This document shows positions 43,274-51,710 of a stretch of 64,000 bases of DNA, in pieces (position 1 is the first letter of the stretch; each line of letters opens with the position of its first letter). The stretch covers positions 1 through 64,000 of the IMG/VR virus record IMGVR_UViG_3300020185_000014. One strand, given 5' to 3'. Source of the stretch: a virus. A model generated the notes under the pieces. That model was given only the letters and a program-made list of their open reading frames with translations. It was not told where the DNA came from and did not search any database. Made by a program: the position numbers and the translations under genes.

Positions 43274-44418
43274 CAGTGTTGCGCTCCGGCAGATCCATGT
43301 TTCGATGCAGTTAGATTAGCAACTGAAATACCAGTTAGTCCGGACTGGAATGAATACTTCTCAGTAGATGCAGTTAACCCGCCAGATGGCGATGTATTAC
43401 CTCCGGCAACATAACCATGTTGTTTCGAAGACGCTCCAGTACCAGAAGATAGTAACCTATTAATAGACAAGTTTCCAATATCTGATATCTCTACCGGTGA
43501 ATTTGAAAACGCATACTTGTAAACGTTGTCAGATCCTAACGGAGAAAGTCCGCCAGAAACATATCCATGAGTTAATGATGAGTTGCCTGCTGCTTGAGTG
43601 ACTGGCGATGGCAACCCTCCAACAGTAGTCGCGTTCGCGTTTGACGCAAATGAAAATTGTTCTAAACGTGTTCCGTAGTTGACATATCCTTTGCTGCCCG
43701 TAGTGTCTGAAGAACCTGCGCCGAATTCGCAACCAGAGGTCAATCCACCCCACGCAGCGCCTGAAGTAGAAGAGGCGAAATTAAATTTCTCTACCCTAGT
43801 TACAGCGTTCTGCCCGCCCATTGTATACCCTGCGGCATTGATTACATCAGATGCCCCTGCGACTCTGCCCTTGGGTTCGGTTAGACTCCCTGCGGTGGTT
43901 GCGCTATTCGATGACGTGAATGAGAATTTTTGAATAGCATCGGTGCCGGCACCGCCGCTGACATATCCGTCTTCGTTTGTAGTGTCTGAATGTCCAGCAA
44001 GATGATTCGCTGCCGTGGATAAACTTCCTACATTGACGCCGTTGTTATCGCTAGAGAATGAATATTTCTCAACAACATCATTGGCGATTGGACCGCCGCC
44101 CATGGCGAAACCATATTTCGTACCCTGGAACGCAGGTGCGGCCACGTGTTTTAGGAGCGGTTTCCAATACCTTTTGTCAGAAAAAAATAAATTCTTTTCA
44201 TCTTTAACGTATGCAATCTGTTCTGGGTCAGTTACGTCGTCGAGTAAATTCGGCAACGCTCCTGCCGAATCATACATATGAATCGGATTGCCGTCGCCGC
44301 GAATAGCAATTTTAAGGAGATAAATCAAATCTTGCGAATGCGAACTGGCAGTCGATTCGTTAATTTGCTTTTGCGATATCTTTAATATATTTTTAATATT
44401 AAATGGAGTATTCGGCAT
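43273..44418 (-). CDS. Six-repeat kelch-like propeller protein E
   Basis: The 381-aa paralogue has the N-terminal helical region, the NLFFSDKRYWKPLL unit, and six blades: FAMGG, YVSGG, YTMGG, YVNYG (degenerate), YVSGG, YVAGG. Ends AGAQH. The blade consensus is the same as in the other four, but the amino-acid details differ, so it is the oldest or most exchanged copy. Confidence 0.68.
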   Translation of the reverse strand: MPNTPFNIKNILKISQKQINESTASSHSQDLIYLLKIAIRGDGNPIHMYDSAGALPNLLDDVTDPEQIAYVKDEKNLFFSDKRYWKPLLKHVAAPAFQGTKYGFAMGGGPIANDVVEKYSFSSDNNGVNVGSLSTAANHLAGHSDTTNEDGYVSGGAGTDAIQKFSFTSSNSATTAGSLTEPKGRVAGASDVINAAGYTMGGQNAVTRVEKFNFASSTSGAAWGGLTSGCEFGAGSSDTTGSKGYVNYGTRLEQFSFASNANATTVGGLPSPVTQAAGNSSLTHGYVSGGLSPLGSDNVYKYAFSNSPVEISDIGNLSINRLLSSGTGASSKQHGYVAGGNTSPSGGLTASTEKYSFQSGLTGISVANLTASKHGSAGAQH

Positions 44419-44426
44419 TTTAGTTC

Positions 44427-44726
44427 CTATTCGTTAAGGTCGAATGCGATATTCCAAAAATCGCCACTGCATACATAAAGAAAATTTCCGGAACTAACGT
44501 CATCTGTTTTCGTAACAGCGAGCATACCTTTTAGATTGTCATGGGGGACGGGCAACGCTTCAAAGTTCTCATAGACCCTTCCGATATCAATTTTATTATA
44601 TTCGCTATCTCTTAAATCTTGAATCGCTTCCCATGAAACCAAAAGATCTAACGGGGATTGCGCTATCCCGATATTACCTGCGCGAGCAGACATTACTGCT
44701 GATAAATTTTGTGTGTTAATTTTCAT
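44427..44726 (-). CDS. Small module protein of the propeller array
   Basis: The 99-aa product has an N-terminal helical part (INTQNLSAVMSARAGNI) and the strand unit FLYVCSGDFWNIAFDLN. It overlaps the neighbouring small module gene by 4 bases. Confidence 0.58.
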   Translation of the reverse strand: MKINTQNLSAVMSARAGNIGIAQSPLDLLVSWEAIQDLRDSEYNKIDIGRVYENFEALPVPHDNLKGMLAVTKTDDVSSGNFLYVCSGDFWNIAFDLNE

Positions 44727-45106
44727 AACAACGCCGGCACGAATAATTGGACATACCTAGAATTTAGAGGGAATGGTGTTGGTTCTTCTCTCGTTCCGAT
44801 ATCCTCAAAAATTTTAACCCAAGCAGATCCAGTACACAACCATAATTCCATGGTGGAATTGTATCGATATAATACTGAACTGGCGTTTAATAATGATTCG
44901 AAATACACGGTGGCGACCATGCCTTGCAACGGAAGTTCAGCAGTCGGTAAATCTGCAGAACTATCGTAATATATCCGCGCAACCTTTTTCTTAGTGGATT
45001 CGTTTACAATCTGAAGAAAATGCTGTACCGGATCAGTTTCCGAAATAGCATTCGCTTGCGTTTGTATTAAATCTCTAGTGGCGAGTGCCGCTCTACTTAA
45101 TGTCAT
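44723..45106 (-). CDS. Small module protein of the propeller array
   Basis: The 127-aa product begins with a helical region (LSRAALATRDLIQTQANAIS) and carries the strand unit MELWLCTGSAWVKIF, then a short ending. Same modular type as the other small proteins in this array; it closes the array on its 5' side, overlapping the next gene by 14 bases. Confidence 0.58.
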   Translation of the reverse strand: MTLSRAALATRDLIQTQANAISETDPVQHFLQIVNESTKKKVARIYYDSSADLPTAELPLQGMVATVYFESLLNASSVLYRYNSTMELWLCTGSAWVKIFEDIGTREEPTPFPLNSRYVQLFVPALL

Positions 45107-46013
45107 TTTCCTTTACCGTCTTGGCAACTGTTCCAGAATACGAGATAAACTCTTTCGCTTCTGATTTAAACCCCATCAGACCCATACGGATTTGATCTAC
45201 GTGCAATACATCTATCAATTCAGCGACGACAGATTCAACGAATCCGTGAAGACCGACCGTCGTCCAATCTGAACTTGCTTCTTCTTCAGTGACATAATGT
45301 CTAATCCTTGCTTGCATTTTAGTTGGATTAACTCCAATCTGCTCAAGGTATTCTTGTTCGCCTTTTGTTATATGTCCCTGTTGCCTAACATCTCGAATAC
45401 ATTGTACTACACTTCTTTTTAAGTGGGACTTCGATTCTTCTTTTTCGAAATCTTGCTCAGTAAACCCATCAAACTTCTGTTTCATTTCTTCATAGAGTTC
45501 GTTTAGAGCAAGAACATCTTTCATCGCGCCTTCAATATATGTCATTCCAGAAGCGTTCTTTTCTTTTCTTTCTGCGATATTAAGTTTCAAATCTATTTCT
45601 TTCCAATAGTCTAATGAACCTGATTCTATTTTTTCTTGCATCTTTTTTATCGCAACTTCATTTTTAACTTGACGCCATTTCGCTTCATCTAGAGCCATTT
45701 TCTTTCGACTCATTTCTGCAGCAATCTGCCGCACATTTTTATAATCGCTATGGTAAGAAAGATTAATATGTCGCCAATCCCACTGCGAGTGGGATCGGTT
45801 CCATAAATTCTGCAACTCGTTGGTATTCTCTAATGCCGCATCGACCATTTGAGCATTTTCGGCGAGCGTCTTTCCTCCGAAACTTTTAGTTGCTGCGAGT
45901 TGCCCCTTTCCAAATACCATAGAAACGGGCACGTGCATTTCATTTTTGTCTTCGACGATTGTTACGTCTTTAACAATTTCTTCATATGTCCCAGGAAGTT
46001 TCACCTTACTCAT
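45093..46013 (-). CDS. Helical protein of unknown function, late-expressed
   Basis: The 306-aa product is not recognised. It is rich in charged helices (for example EMSRKKMALDEAKWRQVKNE, EEMKQKFDGFTEQDFEKEE), with no membrane segment. I start at the ATG at 46013 (GGAG 7 bases upstream); a TTG 6 bases earlier was rejected. A late promoter box lies 33 bases upstream, so it is expressed with virion genes and may be a structural or assembly protein. Confidence 0.65.
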   Translation of the reverse strand: MSKVKLPGTYEEIVKDVTIVEDKNEMHVPVSMVFGKGQLAATKSFGGKTLAENAQMVDAALENTNELQNLWNRSHSQWDWRHINLSYHSDYKNVRQIAAEMSRKKMALDEAKWRQVKNEVAIKKMQEKIESGSLDYWKEIDLKLNIAERKEKNASGMTYIEGAMKDVLALNELYEEMKQKFDGFTEQDFEKEESKSHLKRSVVQCIRDVRQQGHITKGEQEYLEQIGVNPTKMQARIRHYVTEEEASSDWTTVGLHGFVESVVAELIDVLHVDQIRMGLMGFKSEAKEFISYSGTVAKTVKENDIK

Positions 46014-46046
46014 TAACAATCTCCATTAAATAATATCATCATTCAA

Positions 46047-46054
46047 TATTTATA
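46047..46054 (-). promoter_or_regulatory. T4-type late promoter box TATAAATA (306-aa protein)
   Basis: Exact match, 33 bases before the ATG at 46013 and just after the protease stop at 46066. It would drive the 306-aa gene and the propeller array. Confidence 0.78.
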
Positions 46055-46065
46055 CTCCCAAATCA

Positions 46066-47697
46066 CTATACTGCTTTGGTAGATATGTTCAATACCGTAT
46101 CAGAATTGATTGGACTGTATAGATATTTTCCTGCACCCCCGAGCAAAGAGCGATAGTTCGCTGGATCGTGCGACGGTTCTGATATCTCGCCGTTAATAGC
46201 ATTATTCATAATCCACGCTTTCGCTTGCTCCGGAGTTGCTTGTGGATTGATTTGTAACATCATAGCAAGGACGCCCGCGACTTGCGGAGCCGCTTGACTG
46301 GTACCGGAGTAGACCCCAGACTTGAATGTCGTATTTGGCGGATATGGCCAAGCATTGATATTATTGCTCGCAAACCCTGCGGCAATTTTAGTGCCAGGAG
46401 CATATATGTCCACACCTGGACCAGTTTCGGAACTTTCGTTTTTCTGTTCTTTATTATTGCTTTTATCGACATCACGGTCAATATTACCAACGACAATAAC
46501 TTTGCTAAGAGTTTCTTTTTGCGATGTTGTAGTGCCGAGTGCTGCACCGCCTGGACCCTTTCCGCGGTTGTAAAAATAAGTTACACCGCTGACGACTACA
46601 GAGTTATCGTGATCCTGTCCGCCATCGAGATCGACTTTAAACGACCTGTTACCAGCGCTGGTGATATAGTGGATACCGTCATCAATAGCGTCTTCAATCT
46701 CCGCTTGAACGGCACTCGAAAAACTGTTAAACCTACGGTTCGTCGTTGCCCCTTGTGCAAAAGGATCTACAAACCCAAGCGCCGCGCGTTTTGCTTGTGT
46801 GTTGATCGCTGTGCCGGTGTATGTTGATCCTCGGTATGTGATTGAAGTGACATCTGAAAAATTGTATGATCTTGAATAAGACCAACTTGCATTAACAACG
46901 GTCGGGCGTTTTACACCGAGATTCGCGTCAACAGATTTATTATTATGCCATGCCCGAAGTAGTTGGAAAGAAACCAACGGGTCAATTTTCCATGAGGAAG
47001 TGATGTTAGTTAGATCGTAAATTGCTGCATTCTTCGCCCATCCATACTGTTTTCCGGCGACAATACTAGCGCAATGCGTACCGTGATTGTCTAATCTGGT
47101 GGCGCTGTAGTAATTACTAGGGAGCGATCCTGAGACTCCTGGAGTAGAATACCAGTCGTATTCTACAACTCGACTATTACCGTCGGCGTCGTTGAATTCG
47201 GGGTGGGTTAAGTGTACTCCAGTATCTTGAATCACTACGTCAACACCAGTTCCATCTAAGACATAACGATGATTGTCGTCGCTGGGTAAAATTCCATTAG
47301 CGCCATTGGGTCCCAAATCATCCCCATGCCAATTCGGCCATAATGCATTGTCTTTCTCAACAACGCGACGAAGACCCCAGTTGGTGTAATCCGCAAACCC
47401 TGGAACAACAAATTTGTCGAACCTGCCTGTTTGGATAATATCGGGTTCGATCATTAAAGTTTCGTCATCGTCAAAGGGTAACTCGATCGCAACAACGCGA
47501 GAGTCTAACCTTAATAACGCTGCTTCTTCATCCGATAACATATAGACTGTATTTCTTCTAGATAAAGGCATCGCGTCAGCAACATCTATGGGTCTAGCGG
47601 GTATGGTTTCAGAACCAAATGCACTGACCATTTCTTGATTAAATTGCCCAACATCAATACCCTTTACGAGAGTTACAATATATTGTTTTTCCGACAT
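46066..47697 (-). CDS. Subtilisin-like serine protease (S8 family)
   Basis: The 543-aa product shows the complete subtilase triad: Asp158 in VVIQDTGV, His205 in DNHGTHCASIVAG and Ser467 in SGTSQAAPQVAG, with an oxyanion Asn in TSAGN. The first about 100 residues form an inhibitor I9-like prodomain, with strands around YIVTLVKGIDVG and VYMLSDEEAALLRLDSRV. There is no signal peptide, so it would be a cytoplasmic or virion-associated enzyme. It lies between fibre genes and the propeller array. Roles such as fibre maturation or attack on the host surface are inferences. Confidence 0.85.
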   Translation of the reverse strand: MSEKQYIVTLVKGIDVGQFNQEMVSAFGSETIPARPIDVADAMPLSRRNTVYMLSDEEAALLRLDSRVVAIELPFDDDETLMIEPDIIQTGRFDKFVVPGFADYTNWGLRRVVEKDNALWPNWHGDDLGPNGANGILPSDDNHRYVLDGTGVDVVIQDTGVHLTHPEFNDADGNSRVVEYDWYSTPGVSGSLPSNYYSATRLDNHGTHCASIVAGKQYGWAKNAAIYDLTNITSSWKIDPLVSFQLLRAWHNNKSVDANLGVKRPTVVNASWSYSRSYNFSDVTSITYRGSTYTGTAINTQAKRAALGFVDPFAQGATTNRRFNSFSSAVQAEIEDAIDDGIHYITSAGNRSFKVDLDGGQDHDNSVVVSGVTYFYNRGKGPGGAALGTTTSQKETLSKVIVVGNIDRDVDKSNNKEQKNESSETGPGVDIYAPGTKIAAGFASNNINAWPYPPNTTFKSGVYSGTSQAAPQVAGVLAMMLQINPQATPEQAKAWIMNNAINGEISEPSHDPANYRSLLGGAGKYLYSPINSDTVLNISTKAV

Positions 47698-47723
47698 TGT
47701 AATTTCCTTATTATTTTATTAGA

Positions 47724-50700
47724 TTAAAATTGATAAATTAAAACTGAAACCGCGCCAGAGTCGAACGATGTAAATATGTCAAAGTGTGTAGCAAAATTTC
47801 TCACACTTGCACCGGTTGCGCCAGTTGCGTTGTTTCCTTGATATGTGGTTATTACCGAATAATCGGTTATTGCGTTGTATGGAGTTGTGAATGTTATGCT
47901 ATACTGACCGGCAGCAATTTTACTAGCAGAATCAATACCAATCGATCCGGACCAAGCGGGAGTCTCTCCGAGAGTCAGACTTCCACCAATCTTCGGAACA
48001 ATTCCCGTTTCCCATGTCGCAGACCCATTTCCCGCGCTCTTTAGTAATTGCCCTGCAGACCCATTGTCCCCAACAACATCACCTATATCTAGCGCATTTA
48101 TTTCTGCTAGAACAATATCCAACACCGTTGATGAATCTGTACCTGTCTCTATTCTAGAATTGATATAATCTGAATCTATTAACCCGATAACACCTAAAGA
48201 ATCAACTGCTGGCACGACTCTCGCGTTAATATAATCCGAATCGATTAATTGTATTGCTTCAGAAGAATCTAAAAATAAACTGCGGTCGATCGTTGCGTTA
48301 ATGTAATTTGAGTTAATTATTCCAGTGACATATGACGAGTTAATTATTCCAGTGACATATGACGAGTTAATTATTCCAGTGACATATGACGAGTTAATTA
48401 TTCCAGTGACATATGACGAGTTAATTATTCCAGTGACGTCGGCGCTATCAAATGTGTTGCCGTCGATTAAAGCGAGAACTTGATTTTGAGTGAGTCCTCC
48501 TCCCCCTCCTCCGCCGCCGGCAACAACTTCAGTCCATTCAGCATGACCATTACCCAAAGATTTTAGATAATAACCGGCAACGCCGTTGTCGCCGATAATG
48601 TCGCCTATATCTAGCGCATTTATTTCTGCTAGAACAATATCCAACACCGTTGATGAATCTGTACCTGTCTCTATTCTAGAATTGATATAATCCGAATCTA
48701 TTAACGCAAGAACACCCAACGAGTCGACTGCCGGATCAACTCTCGCGTTAATATAATCTGAATCTATTAACCCGATAACCGCCAACGAATCAACTGCAGG
48801 CACGACTCTCGCGTTAATATAATCTGAATCGATTAATTGTATTGCTTCAGAAGAATCTAAAAATAAACTGCGATCGATTCTATCATTAATAAACCCAGGA
48901 GTGATCGCCGTTTGTAAAAATGCTGAATCGAGGACGTCTAGAACAGTTGGAACGACGACAGAAGAATCTACTTGAATAACTGACCAATCAAAATTAGAAC
49001 CGCCAGCGCTCCTCAAATAAGTGCCCTGAGCGCCATATCCTATGCCGAAGACCTCATTAAAGTCGATGACCTGAATATTCGCTTGAATCAAATCTCGAAC
49101 GAACTGTGTTATTTCCGCAGAATCTAACCCAATTTCTTGTATAAGGTTAACTGCTTCTAAAGAATCAATCGAATTCTTATGAATCAAATCAATAGTAGCG
49201 ACCGAATCGACACCAGAAACATTTCCTAATTCAAATGTGATTCTACTTAAAATATAATCCGAATCAATTAGTTGGATCGTTTCGTTAGAATCAAAAGATA
49301 CGCGATTATTGATATAATCAGAGTCGATCAAATTGTATATGCTGTTTGAGTCTAGACCGAAACTTCCGAAGGTTGCCCAGTTTGCTTGCCCGTTTCCGCG
49401 ACTGACTAAGAATTGTCCAGTAGATCCGTTTCCGCCGACCAAATCACCGACATCGAGCGTTTGAATGGTTGCTTGAACTAAGTCGGTCGCTGTTGTATTG
49501 ATAGTTGAAATTACCAAAGGAGTTAGGAAACTCGTATCGACTGTTTCGATTATCAAATCAATAACTGCTGGCGAGTCTACAGTTCCTACACCGCCGCCGC
49601 CAACAACAGCGTCAACCCGAAAGTTAATATAGTCCGAATCAATGATCGTTGTGATTGTACTTGGGTCTACCAAAGAATTAATATATGACGAATTAATAAG
49701 GTTAAGCACTTCGAGAGAGTCGACTGAAGTATTTTTGATCTGGTCTTCGATCTCTACGGACAAATTAACCCAAGTCGTATCGCCATTACCGAGAGATTTT
49801 AAATACTGTCCTGCATTTCCATTTCCTCCGACAATATCACCCAAGTCGATAGATTGAATCTTTGCATCAACAAGAGCAGAAGAAACATCAACAACGGTCT
49901 GATAGAAAAATGCCGAGTCGACAGTTTCGTAGATTATGTCGACAACTTCACCCGAATCAATTTCAAACGTCGCGCGAGCATTGATATAATCGGCATCGAT
50001 GAACGCAATTATTTGAGCAGAGTCTAAAACATTAGGAAGTTCCACTCCAGGAATTTCCACGTTACCTTTAACGATATTGGTTATCTGAATAATCGTATCG
50101 GAATCTTTGTCTAATCTCGACCAATAATATGTTCCGTCGCCCTTTGCATGTAGAACATCTGCAGGCGCGCCGACAGAATCAATAAATGAAGAAAGGTTGA
50201 AGTCTATTCGATCATTAACATAATCAGAGTCAACGATCAACGGAATGGCGTTTGTTGTTTGTAGCAGTTGAGCGCTGTTGAGCGACGTAGTATTAAAAAT
50301 ACCAGTTATCAGTTCTGAATCAAATTCTATTAGAGTTTTCCACGTGAAACTTGAATGACCGTCATACTTTAAATATTGTCCGGTCAGTCCAGGTTCATTT
50401 GTCAAATTATCCGTTAAATTAAAAACCTGCAACTTTGCATCAACAATATCATTTAAATATGCAGAGTCGACATACTGCGGTCTCGCGTTTTGGATAAAAG
50501 CGGAGTCGACAATAGTTAATATGTAAGCAGAATCAATTAAACTGAGTGTTGCTAGGCTGTCTATCCCGCCGCCCGCGCCAAAGTCTTCGGGCAATGTGTT
50601 AACTAAAAAACTCTGAGTGATCTGCGATTCAATATACGCTTGGTCTATAATGGTTTGGATAGTCGCCGAGTTGATTTCCGTCCTAGCGTTTACATAGTCC

Positions 50701-51710
50701 GAATCAATTAGAGTGATGATGTGCTCAGAATCTAATCCAAGCGATGTGATCGTTTTCCAAACTGCCCCGCCGGTTCCGCTTGAAATAAAGTATTGCCCTG
50801 CATGTTCTGCCTGATCGACTAGGTCTTCAAGGTCGATAGTTTGTATCTTAGCATCAACAACATCATTCAAATATGCAGAGTCGACATACTGCGGTCTCGC
50901 CCGCTGAATGAAAGCAGAATCAACGATCGATAGGATAAAATAAGAATCACAAAATTCACTTATCAAATCAATAACTGCGGGCGAGTCGACAGTTCCCACA
51001 CCGCCACCGCCGCCGGTGTTAGTAACTCTAGCATCAATATAGGCGGTATTGACTGTTTGTGTTATTAGATTAATTGCAGCGACTGAATCAATATTGGTAT
51101 CGACCCGAGCGTTGATATAGTCAGAATCGATTAAAGTTATTATTCTATCTGAGTCGAGACCTAGCGAACCGAACGTTTGCCATCTAAATGAGTTGTCGCC
51201 GTTGCTGATAAGAAACTGATCATTCAACCCAGGACTTCCAATAAAGTCCATTATGTCGATAACTTGAATCGATGCATCAATGGCATCATAAATCGGATCA
51301 AAGTTGACTCGAGTATTTACATAGTCCGAGTCAACTAACTGAATTATCTCAGAAGAATCTAACCCAATTCCAAGTCGAATCAACGACCAATTATCTTTAG
51401 CGTTTAATAGATTACCTGTATTAGAATCGCGATATTCGCCCGCCAGCATACTGTACTTGTAGTATTGTTGCCCATCTATGGTAGACAAAGAATCGTGGGC
51501 AGAATCGATATTTGTTTTTTGAACATAAACGATCATGCCGTCTTGCAATCGCTGCCCGCTGATGTTAGATAAACGATCCGCGGAGTCGCCTGTTATTGTA
51601 CGAATCCCGCCGCGAATTTCTGCATCGAGAACAATTGGGTGTTTAGCAGAAGGACTCCACGTTCCTGGCCATTGGTTGATCGTCAACCCATATGTATCTT
51701 TAACCGCCAT
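47724..51710 (-). CDS. Very long repeat-rich tail fibre protein
   Basis: The 1328-aa product consists largely of degenerate 'L-I-D-S-D-Y-I-N-A-R-V' units (for example IIQLVDSDYVNTRV) with interspersed GQYLKSLGNG-type segments, the pattern of trimeric phage fibre shafts. The C-terminal about 120 residues (SITFTTPYNAITDYSV, FDSGAVSVLIYQF) resemble a knob domain. The N-terminus (MAVKDTYGLTINQWPGTW) probably docks to the baseplate. Internal DNA repeats indicate ongoing expansion. It shares one base with the next fibre gene. Confidence 0.75.
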   Translation of the reverse strand: MAVKDTYGLTINQWPGTWSPSAKHPIVLDAEIRGGIRTITGDSADRLSNISGQRLQDGMIVYVQKTNIDSAHDSLSTIDGQQYYKYSMLAGEYRDSNTGNLLNAKDNWSLIRLGIGLDSSEIIQLVDSDYVNTRVNFDPIYDAIDASIQVIDIMDFIGSPGLNDQFLISNGDNSFRWQTFGSLGLDSDRIITLIDSDYINARVDTNIDSVAAINLITQTVNTAYIDARVTNTGGGGGVGTVDSPAVIDLISEFCDSYFILSIVDSAFIQRARPQYVDSAYLNDVVDAKIQTIDLEDLVDQAEHAGQYFISSGTGGAVWKTITSLGLDSEHIITLIDSDYVNARTEINSATIQTIIDQAYIESQITQSFLVNTLPEDFGAGGGIDSLATLSLIDSAYILTIVDSAFIQNARPQYVDSAYLNDIVDAKLQVFNLTDNLTNEPGLTGQYLKYDGHSSFTWKTLIEFDSELITGIFNTTSLNSAQLLQTTNAIPLIVDSDYVNDRIDFNLSSFIDSVGAPADVLHAKGDGTYYWSRLDKDSDTIIQITNIVKGNVEIPGVELPNVLDSAQIIAFIDADYINARATFEIDSGEVVDIIYETVDSAFFYQTVVDVSSALVDAKIQSIDLGDIVGGNGNAGQYLKSLGNGDTTWVNLSVEIEDQIKNTSVDSLEVLNLINSSYINSLVDPSTITTIIDSDYINFRVDAVVGGGGVGTVDSPAVIDLIIETVDTSFLTPLVISTINTTATDLVQATIQTLDVGDLVGGNGSTGQFLVSRGNGQANWATFGSFGLDSNSIYNLIDSDYINNRVSFDSNETIQLIDSDYILSRITFELGNVSGVDSVATIDLIHKNSIDSLEAVNLIQEIGLDSAEITQFVRDLIQANIQVIDFNEVFGIGYGAQGTYLRSAGGSNFDWSVIQVDSSVVVPTVLDVLDSAFLQTAITPGFINDRIDRSLFLDSSEAIQLIDSDYINARVVPAVDSLAVIGLIDSDYINARVDPAVDSLGVLALIDSDYINSRIETGTDSSTVLDIVLAEINALDIGDIIGDNGVAGYYLKSLGNGHAEWTEVVAGGGGGGGGLTQNQVLALIDGNTFDSADVTGIINSSYVTGIINSSYVTGIINSSYVTGIINSSYVTGIINSNYINATIDRSLFLDSSEAIQLIDSDYINARVVPAVDSLGVIGLIDSDYINSRIETGTDSSTVLDIVLAEINALDIGDVVGDNGSAGQLLKSAGNGSATWETGIVPKIGGSLTLGETPAWSGSIGIDSASKIAAGQYSITFTTPYNAITDYSVITTYQGNNATGATGASVRNFATHFDIFTSFDSGAVSVLIYQF
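48082..48715 (-). repeat. Segmental duplication in the long fibre gene
   Basis: About 100 bases beginning CCTATATCTAGCGCATTTAT recur almost unchanged 522 bases later (48604 onward). A second near-identical pair starts near 48245 and 48835 (TGTATTGCTTCAGAAGAATC). These are larger-scale copies of the same shaft module. Confidence 0.8.
48310..48437 (-). repeat. Perfect 27-base tandem repeat inside the long fibre gene
   Basis: Four full and one partial copy of a 27-base unit (GAGTTAATTATTCCAGTGAC plus ATATGAC). Each encodes the nine residues GIINSSYVT. The four full copies are identical, which argues for recent slippage or unequal recombination. Confidence 0.95.

Noticed and set aside
46282-46827. 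181-codon + strand frame opposite the protease
   Set aside because: Shadow of the subtilase gene; cysteine-rich, unlikely composition, no ribosome site, no known match.
48310-48437. CRISPR-like direct repeats
   Set aside because: Repeats are contiguous with no spacers and lie in frame inside a fibre gene.
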